The position numbers and the translations under genes are program-made. DNA of 8,413 bases. Origin: RGIG8748 sp045532255. GTDB lineage: Bacteria; Bacillota; Clostridia; UMGS1810. The number at the start of each line of letters is the position of its first letter. The stretch's first letter is position 1. A model generated the notes under the pieces. It ran no database searches, was not told the DNA's origin, and worked only from the letters and a program-made list of their open reading frames with translations. This document shows, one piece after another, positions 1-5,826 of this stretch. The stretch spans positions 1 through 8,413 of the forward strand of contig JAZSFO010000085.1 in NCBI GenBank assembly GCA_045532255.1. The letters run 5' to 3'.

Positions 1-1095
1 CTCGCAGTAATCATTTTCCGCATAACCGCCAACACTTGTTTTTGAGCCGCCGCTTATTTGTGAAACACCAAGGTGGAGAACCTTTCTTCTGCATTCCTCG
101 CTTTCTCTTGTGGAGATAATCATACCTGTGTATGGAACTGCAATTCTTATGCAGGCAACAAGTTTTGCAAATATTTCGTCGTTAATGCCGTCTTTAAAAT
201 CATCAGCATTGATATCTTCTGCAGAACGAATTCTTGGTACGCTTATAGTGTGAGGTCCAACACCAAAGACTTCTTCCAAATGCTCCGCGTGCATTAAAAG
301 ACCTGCAAATTCATAGCGGTAAAGGGAAAGACCAAATAAAACGCCAAGACCCACATCGTCAATACCGCCCTCCATAGCTCTGTCCATAGCTTCTGTGTGG
401 TAGTCATAGTCATGCTTGGGGCCTGTGGGATGAAGCTCAAGATAGCTTTCCTTATGATATGTTTCCTGAAACAGAATATATGTTCCTATTCCTGCATCCT
501 TGAGCTTTCTGTAATTTTCTACCGTTGTAGCGGCAATATTTACATTTACTCTTCGGATTGCACCGTTTTTGTGATTGACAGAATATATTGTCTTTATACA
601 TTCCAGTATATATTCAATGGGGTTGTTGACGGGGTCTTCGCCCGCTTCGATTGCAAGTCTTTTGTGACCCATATCCTGAAGTGCAATAACCTCATTTCTT
701 ACCTCTTCCTGCGTGAGCTTCTTCCTTGCAATATGCTTGTTTTTGAGATGATACGGACAGTAAACACATCCGTTTACGCAGTAGTTGGAGAGGTATAGGG
801 GAGCAAACATTACTATGCGGTTGCCGTAGAACGAAAGCTTGATTTCCTCTGCGAGACTGATAATTTCATCAACCTTTTCGGGTATGTCACATGCCAGAAG
901 AACAGCTGCCTCTCTGTGTGTAAGACCCTCACATACAATGCCCTCGGATGTCTTTTTGGGTTTTGCTTTGGCGAGGATAGAGTCTATAAGTGCTATGTTG
1001 TCTTTGTTTTGTTCTGCATATTCTATTGTAGCGAGAATTTCTTCATTGTTGATAAATTCCTCCGCTTTCAATGATTTTGGGTTATAAACTGCCAT
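1..1095 (-). CDS. hydG: [FeFe]-hydrogenase H-cluster radical SAM maturase HydG (3' end cut by window edge)
   Basis: HydG cleaves tyrosine with S-adenosylmethionine chemistry to supply the CO and CN ligands of the H-cluster of [FeFe] hydrogenase, in the cytoplasm. The 365 visible codons carry the radical SAM motif CVNGCVYC, with cysteines at residues 106, 110 and 113, then a GEDP motif at 152-155, and near the cut end the ISGGSKTS...GGY stretch typical of HydG. Family members are about 470 residues, so roughly 100 C-terminal residues, including the second-cluster cysteines, lie outside the window. I chose the ATG at 1095 because AAAGGA lies 9 nt upstream; an in-frame ATG at 1104 directly abuts that site. 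The gene start overlaps the end of hydE by 14 bp, so coupled translation is likely. The paralogue ThiH is the main alternative, but the order regulator-hydE-hydG argues strongly for HydG. Confidence 0.95.
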   Translation of the reverse strand, partial: MAVYNPKSLKAEEFINNEEILATIEYAEQNKDNIALIDSILAKAKPKKTSEGIVCEGLTHREAAVLLACDIPEKVDEIISLAEEIKLSFYGNRIVMFAPLYLSNYCVNGCVYCPYHLKNKHIARKKLTQEEVRNEVIALQDMGHKRLAIEAGEDPVNNPIEYILECIKTIYSVNHKNGAIRRVNVNIAATTVENYRKLKDAGIGTYILFQETYHKESYLELHPTGPKHDYDYHTEAMDRAMEGGIDDVGLGVLFGLSLYRYEFAGLLMHAEHLEEVFGVGPHTISVPRIRSAEDINADDFKDGINDEIFAKLVACIRIAVPYTGMIISTRESEECRRKVLHLGVSQISGGSKTSVGGYAENDYCE

Positions 1096-2161
1096 TTTGG
1101 TCATTCCTTTCTGTGTCCGGATAGTCGCCCCGCTCTGCAGAAATCTCTGCATCAAGTAAGGCAAATTGTTTTTTTAGTTCTTCTAGGTACAGGGCGGATT
1201 CCGTTCCGTCGTATGCCTTGTTGTCGTATAGTGTGTAGTTCTTCTTTGCATTCTCGGGCGAGAGATTGGGCATCACTACATTTGCTCCGCATTTAATTGC
1301 CATTTGTCTGCCGTTTTCAGAAAGCGTTGCAAGTGCAGTTGTGGCAGGGAGAAGAATTTTTGGATGCATCAGCCGTATTATCGCCAGCAGATAACAGGTA
1401 AGAAGAACAGACCCAGCCTCTCTTTTGGCAAAATCGGTGTCCCTGTGTGGAATAAAAGGTCCCACACCGCACATTTCGGGCTTAAAGGTTTCGATAAACT
1501 TAAGGTCTTTGGCTATTGTTTCGCTTGTCTGATACGGAGACCCTACCATAAAACCGCATCCTGTCTGAAAGCCGATTTCCTTGAGAACCTTAAGACATTC
1601 CATTCTGTTATCAAAGCTCATTGAGTCGGGATGAAGCATTTTGTAGTGAGTTTCATCTGCGGTCTCGTGACGCAGAAGATACCTGTCTGCACCTGCATCA
1701 TAAAGCCTTTGATAGCTTTGACGGCTTCTCTCTCCCATGGAGAGAGTTAGCGCACAGTCAGGAAATTCACTTTTTATCTTAGTTATTATACCGCATAGCA
1801 TATCGTCGTCAAAACACATGTCCTCTCCGCCCTGAAGCACAAAGGTGCGAAAGCCCAGAGGATAACCCTCTCTGCAACAGGAGAGTATCTGTTCCTCGCC
1901 AAGACGGTATCTCTTGCAGTTTGGGTTTGAGGCTCTTATACCGCAGTACAGACAATCGTTTTTGCATATATTGGATATTTCTATAAGTCCTCTTATGAAT
2001 ATGCGGTTATCATATACGGCTTTTTTTGTTTCGAGTGCTTTTGGGGCAATGTATTTAAGAAGCTCTTCATCAAAGCTCTCTGCAAGGTACTTATATTCCT
2101 CGGTTTCAAGACTGTGCTCTATGGATATCTTATCTATGAGCTGTATGGCTTTTTTATTCAT
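1082..2161 (-). CDS. hydE: [FeFe]-hydrogenase H-cluster radical SAM maturase HydE
   Basis: HydE is a cytoplasmic radical SAM enzyme that acts in H-cluster assembly together with HydG and the scaffold HydF. The 359-residue protein has the motif CKNDCLYC with cysteines at 66, 70 and 73, a GGED motif at 111-114, and a C-terminal region with GANVVMPNLSPENAKKNY, all typical of the HydE branch of the BioB/PylB-like family. Length is close to the usual 340-360. No cysteine cluster is visible in the C-terminal third, so the auxiliary iron-sulfur cluster known in some HydE proteins is probably absent. The start at 2161 overlaps the stop of the upstream regulator gene by 8 bp (ATGAATAA) and has only a weak ribosome site, which suggests translation coupled to the upstream gene. 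Its 3' end contains the ribosome site and start of hydG. Confidence 0.95.
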   Translation of the reverse strand: MNKKAIQLIDKISIEHSLETEEYKYLAESFDEELLKYIAPKALETKKAVYDNRIFIRGLIEISNICKNDCLYCGIRASNPNCKRYRLGEEQILSCCREGYPLGFRTFVLQGGEDMCFDDDMLCGIITKIKSEFPDCALTLSMGERSRQSYQRLYDAGADRYLLRHETADETHYKMLHPDSMSFDNRMECLKVLKEIGFQTGCGFMVGSPYQTSETIAKDLKFIETFKPEMCGVGPFIPHRDTDFAKREAGSVLLTCYLLAIIRLMHPKILLPATTALATLSENGRQMAIKCGANVVMPNLSPENAKKNYTLYDNKAYDGTESALYLEELKKQFALLDAEISAERGDYPDTERNDQNGSL

Positions 2162-2411
2162 GGCAAATCACATTTGAGTATGCGGTTTTGACGCTTATTC
2201 CATCGAGGGCACCGATCTTGCCCGAAAGGGCGGATATTACATCCTGAGGGGCATCTATTGCAATACTCATTATACTTATGTTGTGCTTCCTGTAGGGAAT
2301 TCCCATTCTGCCTATAATGTACTGGGCGTGTGTATGAAGAAGCTCATTAAGAGCACTCACCGAGTCGGTGTTTTCTACAATTATGCCCATTACTGCAACT
2401 CTGGTTTCCAT
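2154..2411 (-). CDS. TM1266-family iron-only hydrogenase system regulator
   Basis: This 85-residue protein matches a small ACT/NikR-C-like family known as the putative iron-only hydrogenase system regulator (TM1266 type), regularly encoded next to hydE, hydF and hydG. Recognisable parts are the N-terminal METRVAVMGIIVEN strand, the middle segment YIIGRMGIPYR, and DAPQDVISALSGKIG followed by GISVKTAYS. The biochemical role is not established; regulation is inferred from fold and context. The start at 2411 is supported by GGAGG with a 7-nt spacer; a longer reading from TTG at 2459 would run through the leader hairpin and lacks a ribosome site. It is the first gene of the hyd operon, and its stop codon overlaps the hydE start. 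Confidence 0.9.
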   Translation of the reverse strand: METRVAVMGIIVENTDSVSALNELLHTHAQYIIGRMGIPYRKHNISIMSIAIDAPQDVISALSGKIGALDGISVKTAYSNVICHE

Positions 2412-2535
2412 AATATAACCTCCAAAAAAATTGCCGCAACACAAAAAAGGCTGCGGCAAATTACGAATTTGTATTTGTTCGCCTTTCAGTCAGTTGGGCA
2501 GAAAAATATATCTGCCGTGTCTTTGTGTCAGGTTA
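2412..2535 (-). promoter_or_regulatory. Structured 5' leader of the hyd operon, class unknown
   Basis: From the expected transcription start near 2535 to the first codon the leader is about 124 nt. Read on the minus strand it contains a 6-bp hairpin GGCAGA/TCTGCC (2516-2511 with 2502-2497, loop 8 nt). The segment CGGCAGA (2517-2511) could instead pair with TTTGCCG (2460-2454), the 5' arm of the terminator hairpin, with one G-U pair. A second possible pairing joins ACACAAAG (2528-2521) to TTTTGTGT (2446-2439) in the terminator loop. These exclusive pairings are the design of an attenuator. There is no ATG-started leader peptide, and I do not recognise any riboswitch consensus. The pairings are by eye. 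Confidence 0.5.
2424..2459 (-). terminator. Terminator-like hairpin in the leader of the hyd operon (candidate attenuator)
   Basis: Read on the minus strand, an 8-bp perfect stem TTGCCGCA/TGCGGCAA (2459-2452 with 2438-2431) with a 13-nt loop is followed at once by seven T residues (2430-2424) and then by the GGAGG of the first gene. It has the form of an intrinsic terminator but sits between promoter and first gene, so it would act as an attenuator. On the plus strand no T-run follows, so it is not a terminator for anything reading the other way. Confidence 0.7.
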
Positions 2536-2541
2536 CTGTTT

Positions 2542-2570
2542 ATTATACAATATGGCTGTAAAATTGTCAA
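2542..2570 (-). promoter_or_regulatory. Sigma-A promoter of the hyd operon
   Basis: On the minus strand TTGACA (2570-2565) and TATAAT (2547-2542) are both perfect consensus boxes with an ideal 17-nt spacer. It faces the regulator-hydE-hydG genes. No other comparably strong promoter is seen before the operon. Confidence 0.9.
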
Positions 2571-2593
2571 ATAATTTTGTTTTGTTAGCTGAT

Positions 2594-2618
2594 GCAAAAT
2601 GCCGCAAAACTTGCAAAA
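2594..2618. repeat. Three helically spaced GCAAAA repeats upstream of the hyd promoter
   Basis: GCAAAA occurs at 2594-2599, 2604-2609 and 2613-2618, steps of 10 and 9 bp, about 25-50 bp upstream of the hyd -35 box. On the operon's own strand they read TTTTGC. The last copy also forms a small dyad GCAAA/TTTGC with 2622-2626. Phased A-tracts or an activator site are both possible; neither is proven. Confidence 0.4.
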
Positions 2619-2686
2619 ATATTTGCGTCTAAATCGATAGGTGATTTTAATGCAGGAGATGTCGAATGGTGTCGAAAATAAATATG

Positions 2687-2715
2687 TTGACAATATCCTA
2701 CAATTTGTATATAAT
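2687..2715 (+). promoter_or_regulatory. Sigma-A promoter of the toxin-antitoxin operon
   Basis: TTGACA (2687-2692) and TATAAT (2710-2715) are perfect consensus boxes with a 17-nt spacer, facing the antitoxin gene. Spacer and -10 box lie inside a large dyad, so the promoter should be strong but repressible. It stands back to back with the hyd promoter, with the two -35 boxes 116 bp apart. Confidence 0.9.
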
Positions 2716-2731
2716 ATAAATTGTAGGATAT
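2693..2731. promoter_or_regulatory. Operator dyad overlapping the toxin-antitoxin promoter
   Basis: A perfect 14-bp inverted repeat (ATATCCTACAATTT at 2693-2706, its complement at 2718-2731) with an 11-nt centre covers spacer and -10 box. Each arm contains a smaller palindrome: TACAATTTGTA at 2699-2709 and the near-match TATAAATTGTA at 2715-2725, their centres 16 bp apart. This fits two antitoxin dimers bound side by side, as known for Phd/YefM-type operators. A third, AT-only dyad TATTTAT/ATAAATA (2731-2737 with 2741-2747) follows; it may be chance in such AT-rich DNA. Confidence 0.75.
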
Positions 2732-2760
2732 ATTTATTGTATAAATAATAGGAGGTAATT

Positions 2761-3003
2761 ATGAATATAAATACTGAAACAATTACAACAATGACAGAAG
2801 CAAATCAAAATTTTTCAAAAGTTGCAAAGGTGGCAGAAAATAATGGTCAGGCGGTTATATTTAAAAATAATAAACCTAAATTTTTACTGATAGATGTTGA
2901 TTCAAATACTTATTTTGATATTACTGATGATGAAAAAATTGATGTTGCGGCAAAAAGAATTATGAATCGTTTTAAGCCTGCGTTTGAGGAGCTGGCAAAA
3001 TGA
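2761..3003 (+). CDS. phd: Phd/YefM-family antitoxin
   Basis: This is the antitoxin of a type II toxin-antitoxin pair; it should bind and block the toxin encoded next and repress its own promoter. The 80-residue length is typical. Residues about 9-44 show the Phd/YefM DNA-binding fold pattern, with a TEANQNFSKVAK helix, a central VAENNGQAVIFKNNKPKFLLI strand region, and a charged C-terminal helix ending in RFKPAFEELAK that would be the toxin-binding part. The start has a strong GGAGG site 5 nt upstream (2751-2755). The stop overlaps the toxin start in an ATGA junction, so translation is coupled. A perfect promoter and dyad operator lie just upstream, consistent with autoregulation. Confidence 0.88.
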   Translation: MNINTETITTMTEANQNFSKVAKVAENNGQAVIFKNNKPKFLLIDVDSNTYFDITDDEKIDVAAKRIMNRFKPAFEELAK

Positions 3004-3377
3004 TAAAATTAACTAAAGAAAAGGTTTTACTCATGCATCAACTGATTGCCGAAGAAACAGGCGGCGGTGTCGGTGTTCGAGATGTTGGCCTTTTGGAAAG
3101 TGCACTTAATAATGCATACGCCACCTTCGGTGGAGATGAACTTTATAAAACAAAAGAAGAGAAAGCGGCATGTCTTGGATTTTCCCTTATATCAAATCAC
3201 GCCTTTGTGGATGGTAATAAGAGAATAGGTGTATATGTTATGCTCACATTTCTGGAAGCGGAAGGTATAAAGATGAACTGTACTAATTCAGATGTTGTAG
3301 ATTTTGGTCTGTCTGTTGCATCGGGCGAGATGAAATATGATGAAATTTTAAATTGGATAAACAAGTTCAAAAAATAA
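3000..3377 (+). CDS. doc: Doc-type Fic/DOC toxin
   Basis: Doc toxins are Fic-fold kinases that phosphorylate elongation factor Tu and stop translation. The 125-residue protein has the usual Doc length and the active-site motif HAFVDGNKR at residues 67-75, with the catalytic histidine at 67, acidic D71, N73, K74 and R75. Lysine at the position of the second glycine of the AMPylating Fic motif, and valine where those enzymes have the last arginine, place it with Doc rather than with AMP-transferring Fic proteins. Earlier family features are GVRDVGLLESAL (25-36) and the YATFGG region (40-45). The start overlaps the antitoxin stop by 4 bp. The enzyme's activity and target are inferred from the family. 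Confidence 0.9.
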   Translation: MIKLTKEKVLLMHQLIAEETGGGVGVRDVGLLESALNNAYATFGGDELYKTKEEKAACLGFSLISNHAFVDGNKRIGVYVMLTFLEAEGIKMNCTNSDVVDFGLSVASGEMKYDEILNWINKFKK

Positions 3378-3384
3378 TTTTTTT

Positions 3385-3399
3385 CCTGACTTGACACGA
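3385..3399 (+). repeat. Short direct repeat, copy 1, upstream of ktrB
   Basis: CCTGACTTGACACGA recurs at 5602-5616 with one difference (C to T at the 13th base). This copy also forms a 6-bp dyad CTGACT/AGTCAG (3386-3391 with 3399-3404, loop 7 nt). The two copies bracket ktrB-ktrA in the same orientation. Confidence 0.5.
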
Positions 3400-3420
3400 G
3401 TCAGTGTTGAAGATGATAAC
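3391..3420 (+). promoter_or_regulatory. Possible promoter of ktrBA
   Basis: A perfect TTGACA (3391-3396) is followed after 18 nt by GATAAC (3415-3420), four of six matches to the -10 consensus. It lies about 30 bp before the ktrB start. The -35 box falls inside the repeated 15-mer. No clear terminator separates the toxin gene from ktrB, so read-through from the toxin-antitoxin promoter is also possible. Confidence 0.35.
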
Positions 3421-3452
3421 GCCTGAAAACATTAAAAATGAGGAAAATAATA

Positions 3453-4799
3453 ATGAAGAAAGTAAAAAAAATATCGTCATCGCAAATAATTATGCTCTGC
3501 TTTTTTTTGGTAATTATGTCAGGAAGTATTCTTTTGAGCATGCCTGTAAGCTCAGTTACTGGCAAAGCAGTGAAGTATATTGATGCACTATTTACAGCTA
3601 CAACAGCGACATGCGTTACCGGGCTTGTGACTTTGCCAACTGTAACAACTTGGAGCGTTTTTGGACAAGTTGTTATTCTTGTATTGATTCAGATCGGCGG
3701 TATGGGAGTTATAACTGTTATTACCGCGTTAATGTTGCTTATTAAAAAGAAGTTTGGAATTGAAGACAGAATTTTAATTGGAGATTCATTTAATCTTAAT
3801 TCACTTGAGGGAGTTGTAAAACTTGTAAAAAAAGTTATAAAATATACTCTTATAATTGAAATTGCCGGAGCTTTAATGTATATGACTGTCTTTGTGCCGG
3901 AATTTGGCATAAAAGGCATATGGATATCTGTTTTTACATCAGTATCTGCATTTTGTAATGCAGGAATAGATATTATAGCAGAAAACAGTCTTTGTAATTA
4001 TGCCTTAAATCCAATTATAAATATAACTACAATGATGTTGATTGTCTTAGGCGGTATAGGTTTTATTGTGTTGCTGGATTTTGGCAAAATGATTAAAAAC
4101 AAAAAAAGAAGACACTTAAAATTTTTGAGTCTTCACAGTAAAATTGCACTTACTGTAACTTTGTTTTTAATAATTACAGGTGCAACCGTGTTTTTTGCTT
4201 TTGAGTATAATAATCCAAAATCTATCGGAAATTACTCGTTGTGTGAAAAAATAATGAGTTCACTTTTTCAGTCTGTAACAACAAGGACTGCGGGATTTGC
4301 AACCATACCTCAGGAGAATTTTACTGATGCATCTATGCTTGTGTCAATGCTTCTGATGTTTATTGGAGGGTCGCCTGCGGGTACTGCCGGAGGAATAAAA
4401 ACAGTTACATTTTTTGTACTTATAATCAGTGCATTTTCTGTTATAAAAAATAAAAGGACCGTTGATATTTTTAACAGACAGCTTTCTGTAGAAGCAATTA
4501 AGAAGTCGGTAGCTGTGTTTACAACCTCGTTTTGTATTGTTATAGTTTCTGCTGTACTGTTGCTGGTGTTTGGGGAAGGTAGTTTTCTTGATGTAATGTA
4601 TGAAACAGTAAGTGCAACAGCAACAGTGGGTCTTACCAGAAATTTTACTGAAACATTGAACCTTATTGGAAAAATCGTTATCATTTTTACAATGTATTTT
4701 GGAAGAATCGGTCCATTATCATTGGCACTTGCATTTGGTATAAATAAAAAAAATGAAAATATAATAACAAATCCCCTTGAGGGAATAAGTGTAGGGTAA
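3453..4799 (+). CDS. ktrB: Potassium transporter membrane subunit, KtrB/TrkH family
   Basis: KtrB is the K+-translocating membrane subunit that works with the cytoplasmic KtrA ring, often with Na+ as partner ion. The 448-residue protein has the four repeated membrane-pore-membrane units. Their filter segments are TATCVTGL (glycine 57), SAFCNAGI (171), TRTAGF (281) and ATATVGLT (393), with the glycine-rich gating loop GGSPAGTAGGIKT at 305-317 and the conserved arginine 418 in YFGRIGPLS. I chose the ATG at 3453 because TGAGGA lies 8 nt upstream; the in-frame ATG at 3438 has no ribosome site. ktrA follows 13 bp later, and its ribosome site touches the ktrB stop. Base composition is visibly more AT-rich than in the hyd genes. 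TrkH is the alternative name; the pairing with a short one-RCK partner favours Ktr. Confidence 0.93.
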   Translation: MKKVKKISSSQIIMLCFFLVIMSGSILLSMPVSSVTGKAVKYIDALFTATTATCVTGLVTLPTVTTWSVFGQVVILVLIQIGGMGVITVITALMLLIKKKFGIEDRILIGDSFNLNSLEGVVKLVKKVIKYTLIIEIAGALMYMTVFVPEFGIKGIWISVFTSVSAFCNAGIDIIAENSLCNYALNPIINITTMMLIVLGGIGFIVLLDFGKMIKNKKRRHLKFLSLHSKIALTVTLFLIITGATVFFAFEYNNPKSIGNYSLCEKIMSSLFQSVTTRTAGFATIPQENFTDASMLVSMLLMFIGGSPAGTAGGIKTVTFFVLIISAFSVIKNKRTVDIFNRQLSVEAIKKSVAVFTTSFCIVIVSAVLLLVFGEGSFLDVMYETVSATATVGLTRNFTETLNLIGKIVIIFTMYFGRIGPLSLALAFGINKKNENIITNPLEGISVG

Positions 4800-4812
4800 A
4801 GGAGTTTAAATT

Positions 4813-5463
4813 ATGGGTATTAATAAGAGTTATGCAGTCTTTGGACTCGGAAGATATGGAAGGGCTGTTGTAAGTGAACTGTTAAATAACGGAGCTGAGG
4901 TGTTGGCAGTAGATTATAATAGCAGAGTAGTGGATGAATTGGCTGGTGAAATACCAATTTGCAAATGCGCTGATATAACAGAACTGTCAGTAATAAAGCA
5001 ACTGGGAATACCTAATGTGGATGTTGTTATTATTTCAATGGCGAAAAGCTTTGAAGCCACAGTAATGGCAACTATGCTTTGTAAAGAAGCAGGAGTAAAA
5101 AAGGTAATAGCCAAGTGTTCAAATGAAGATCATTATAAAATTCTTAAGAAAGTTGGAGCGGATGAGGTCGTTTTCCCTGAATATGAATCGGGAATTCGTC
5201 TTGCTAAAAACATTTTAAGTTCAGGGTTTATTGATATTGTTGATATATCTGATAACATTTCAGTTTTAGAGCTGGATGTTAAACCGGAGTGGGATGGAAA
5301 GAACCTTAGAGAACTTGACTTAAGAAGAAAATACAATCTTAATGTTATAGCATTAAAGGAAAACGGGAATATAGATATTGCTGTAAATCCGGATTTAGTT
5401 CTCAATAATAATATGAAAATGATAGTGATTGCTAATCAAAAAGAAATTAATCGTATTAAATAG
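4813..5463 (+). CDS. ktrA: Potassium uptake regulatory subunit KtrA (RCK protein)
   Basis: KtrA forms an octameric ring under the KtrB dimer and gates K+ flow by binding nucleotides. The 216-residue length is that of single-RCK KtrA rather than the double-length TrkA of enterobacteria. The Rossmann fold starts with GLGRYG at 11-16, has the acidic residue D34 at the end of the second strand (VLAVDYN), and continues through VIAKCSN (98-104) and GADEVVFPE (115-123). The C-terminal RCK_C domain runs from about 137 to 210; in some Firmicutes, such as Staphylococcus aureus, this domain binds cyclic di-AMP and closes the channel. AAAGGAG (4798-4804) with an 8-nt spacer supports the start and overlaps the stop of ktrB, so the two are one transcription and translation unit. 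Confidence 0.93.
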   Translation: MGINKSYAVFGLGRYGRAVVSELLNNGAEVLAVDYNSRVVDELAGEIPICKCADITELSVIKQLGIPNVDVVIISMAKSFEATVMATMLCKEAGVKKVIAKCSNEDHYKILKKVGADEVVFPEYESGIRLAKNILSSGFIDIVDISDNISVLELDVKPEWDGKNLRELDLRRKYNLNVIALKENGNIDIAVNPDLVLNNNMKMIVIANQKEINRIK

Positions 5464-5499
5464 TTTGCCGATTTATAATATTTACATATACTATCGGGA

Positions 5500-5522
5500 G
5501 CGAGAAAATCCAGTATTCTCGC
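5500..5522. repeat. Hairpin in the gene-free stretch after ktrA
   Basis: A 7-bp perfect stem GCGAGAA/TTCTCGC (5500-5506 with 5516-5522) with a 9-nt loop lies 37 bp after the ktrA stop. No T-run follows on the plus strand, so it is not a standard intrinsic terminator; it may protect the mRNA end or belong to the repeat region that follows. I see nothing else in 5464-5600. Confidence 0.45.
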
Positions 5523-5601
5523 GGGTTCTAAAGGAAAGTGATTAAGGAAAATCAGTGAAAAATTAAGGCTAAAAATAGTAGGTCCTATTATTCAATGTTC
5601 G

Positions 5602-5616
5602 CCTGACTTGACATGA
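5602..5616 (+). repeat. Short direct repeat, copy 2, downstream of ktrA
   Basis: CCTGACTTGACATGA matches copy 1 at 3385-3399 in 14 of 15 positions. Here it leads directly into the palindromic cluster 5621-5789, so it may be the edge of that element. Confidence 0.5.
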
Positions 5617-5620
5617 ACCA

Positions 5621-5789
5621 TGCGTTGCTTATGCAACGCAGCGATATAAATTCTATCGAATTCTCGATATGTCTTACAGACTCGATATGTTGCTAATGCG
5701 ACGAGAATGCATATCGAGTTTGTGCGAAGCGAAAACATATCGATTTTACGAAAGTAGAAATATAGAGCAAACTTTAGTATGCATATCGC
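5621..5789. repeat. Nested palindromic element built on CGATAT
   Basis: The element starts with a perfect 8-bp hairpin TGCGTTGC/GCAACGCA (5621-5628 with 5633-5640, loop TTAT). Then CGATAT occurs three times in one orientation (5642, 5665, 5683) and three times inverted as ATATCG (5711, 5737, 5783). They pair as nested helices: GCGATAT/ATATCGC (5641-5647 with 5783-5789), TCGATATGT/ACATATCGA (5664-5672 with 5735-5743) and CTCGATATG/CATATCGAG (5681-5689 with 5710-5718). A reading frame crosses this stretch on the minus strand, but it is made of these palindromes and has no ribosome site or recognisable domain. It looks like a REP-like or non-autonomous mobile repeat, or a structured RNA. Confidence 0.6.
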
Positions 5790-5826
5790 CGAAAGTCTGC
5801 ATCTAAACCTTATGTGTCGCAATTAG

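Noticed and set aside
839..1087. Plus-strand open frames opposite hydG and hydE (also 397-798, 1304-1624, 1914-2177)
   Set aside because: They lie wholly opposite well-supported radical SAM genes, lack ribosome sites and resemble no family.
1..1095. ThiH (thiamine tyrosine lyase) instead of HydG
   Set aside because: ThiH is a close paralogue, but the gene sits in the regulator-hydE order and shows HydG-type segments; no thiamine genes are near.
2154..2459. Longer 101-residue reading of the regulator gene from TTG at 2459
   Set aside because: It would translate the terminator hairpin and ribosome site; the ATG at 2411 has an ideal GGAGG site and matches the family N-terminus.
2591..2626. The GCAAAA repeats as a short CRISPR array or plasmid-type iterons
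   Set aside because: Units are only 6 bp, there are no spacers of regular length, and no cas or replication gene is near.
3386..3404. Dyad CTGACT/AGTCAG after the toxin gene as a terminator
   Set aside because: No T-run follows on the plus strand; the T-run lies before it. It cannot be called an intrinsic terminator of the toxin operon.
3378..3452. A cyclic di-AMP (ydaO-type) riboswitch before ktrB, as is known for some K+ transporter genes
   Set aside because: Only about 75 bp separate doc and ktrB, too short for that aptamer, and none of its conserved segments is seen.
5592..5822. A 76-codon minus-strand open frame across the palindromic region
   Set aside because: No ribosome site, no recognisable domain, composition set by the repeated CGATAT palindromes; more likely a by-product of the repeat.
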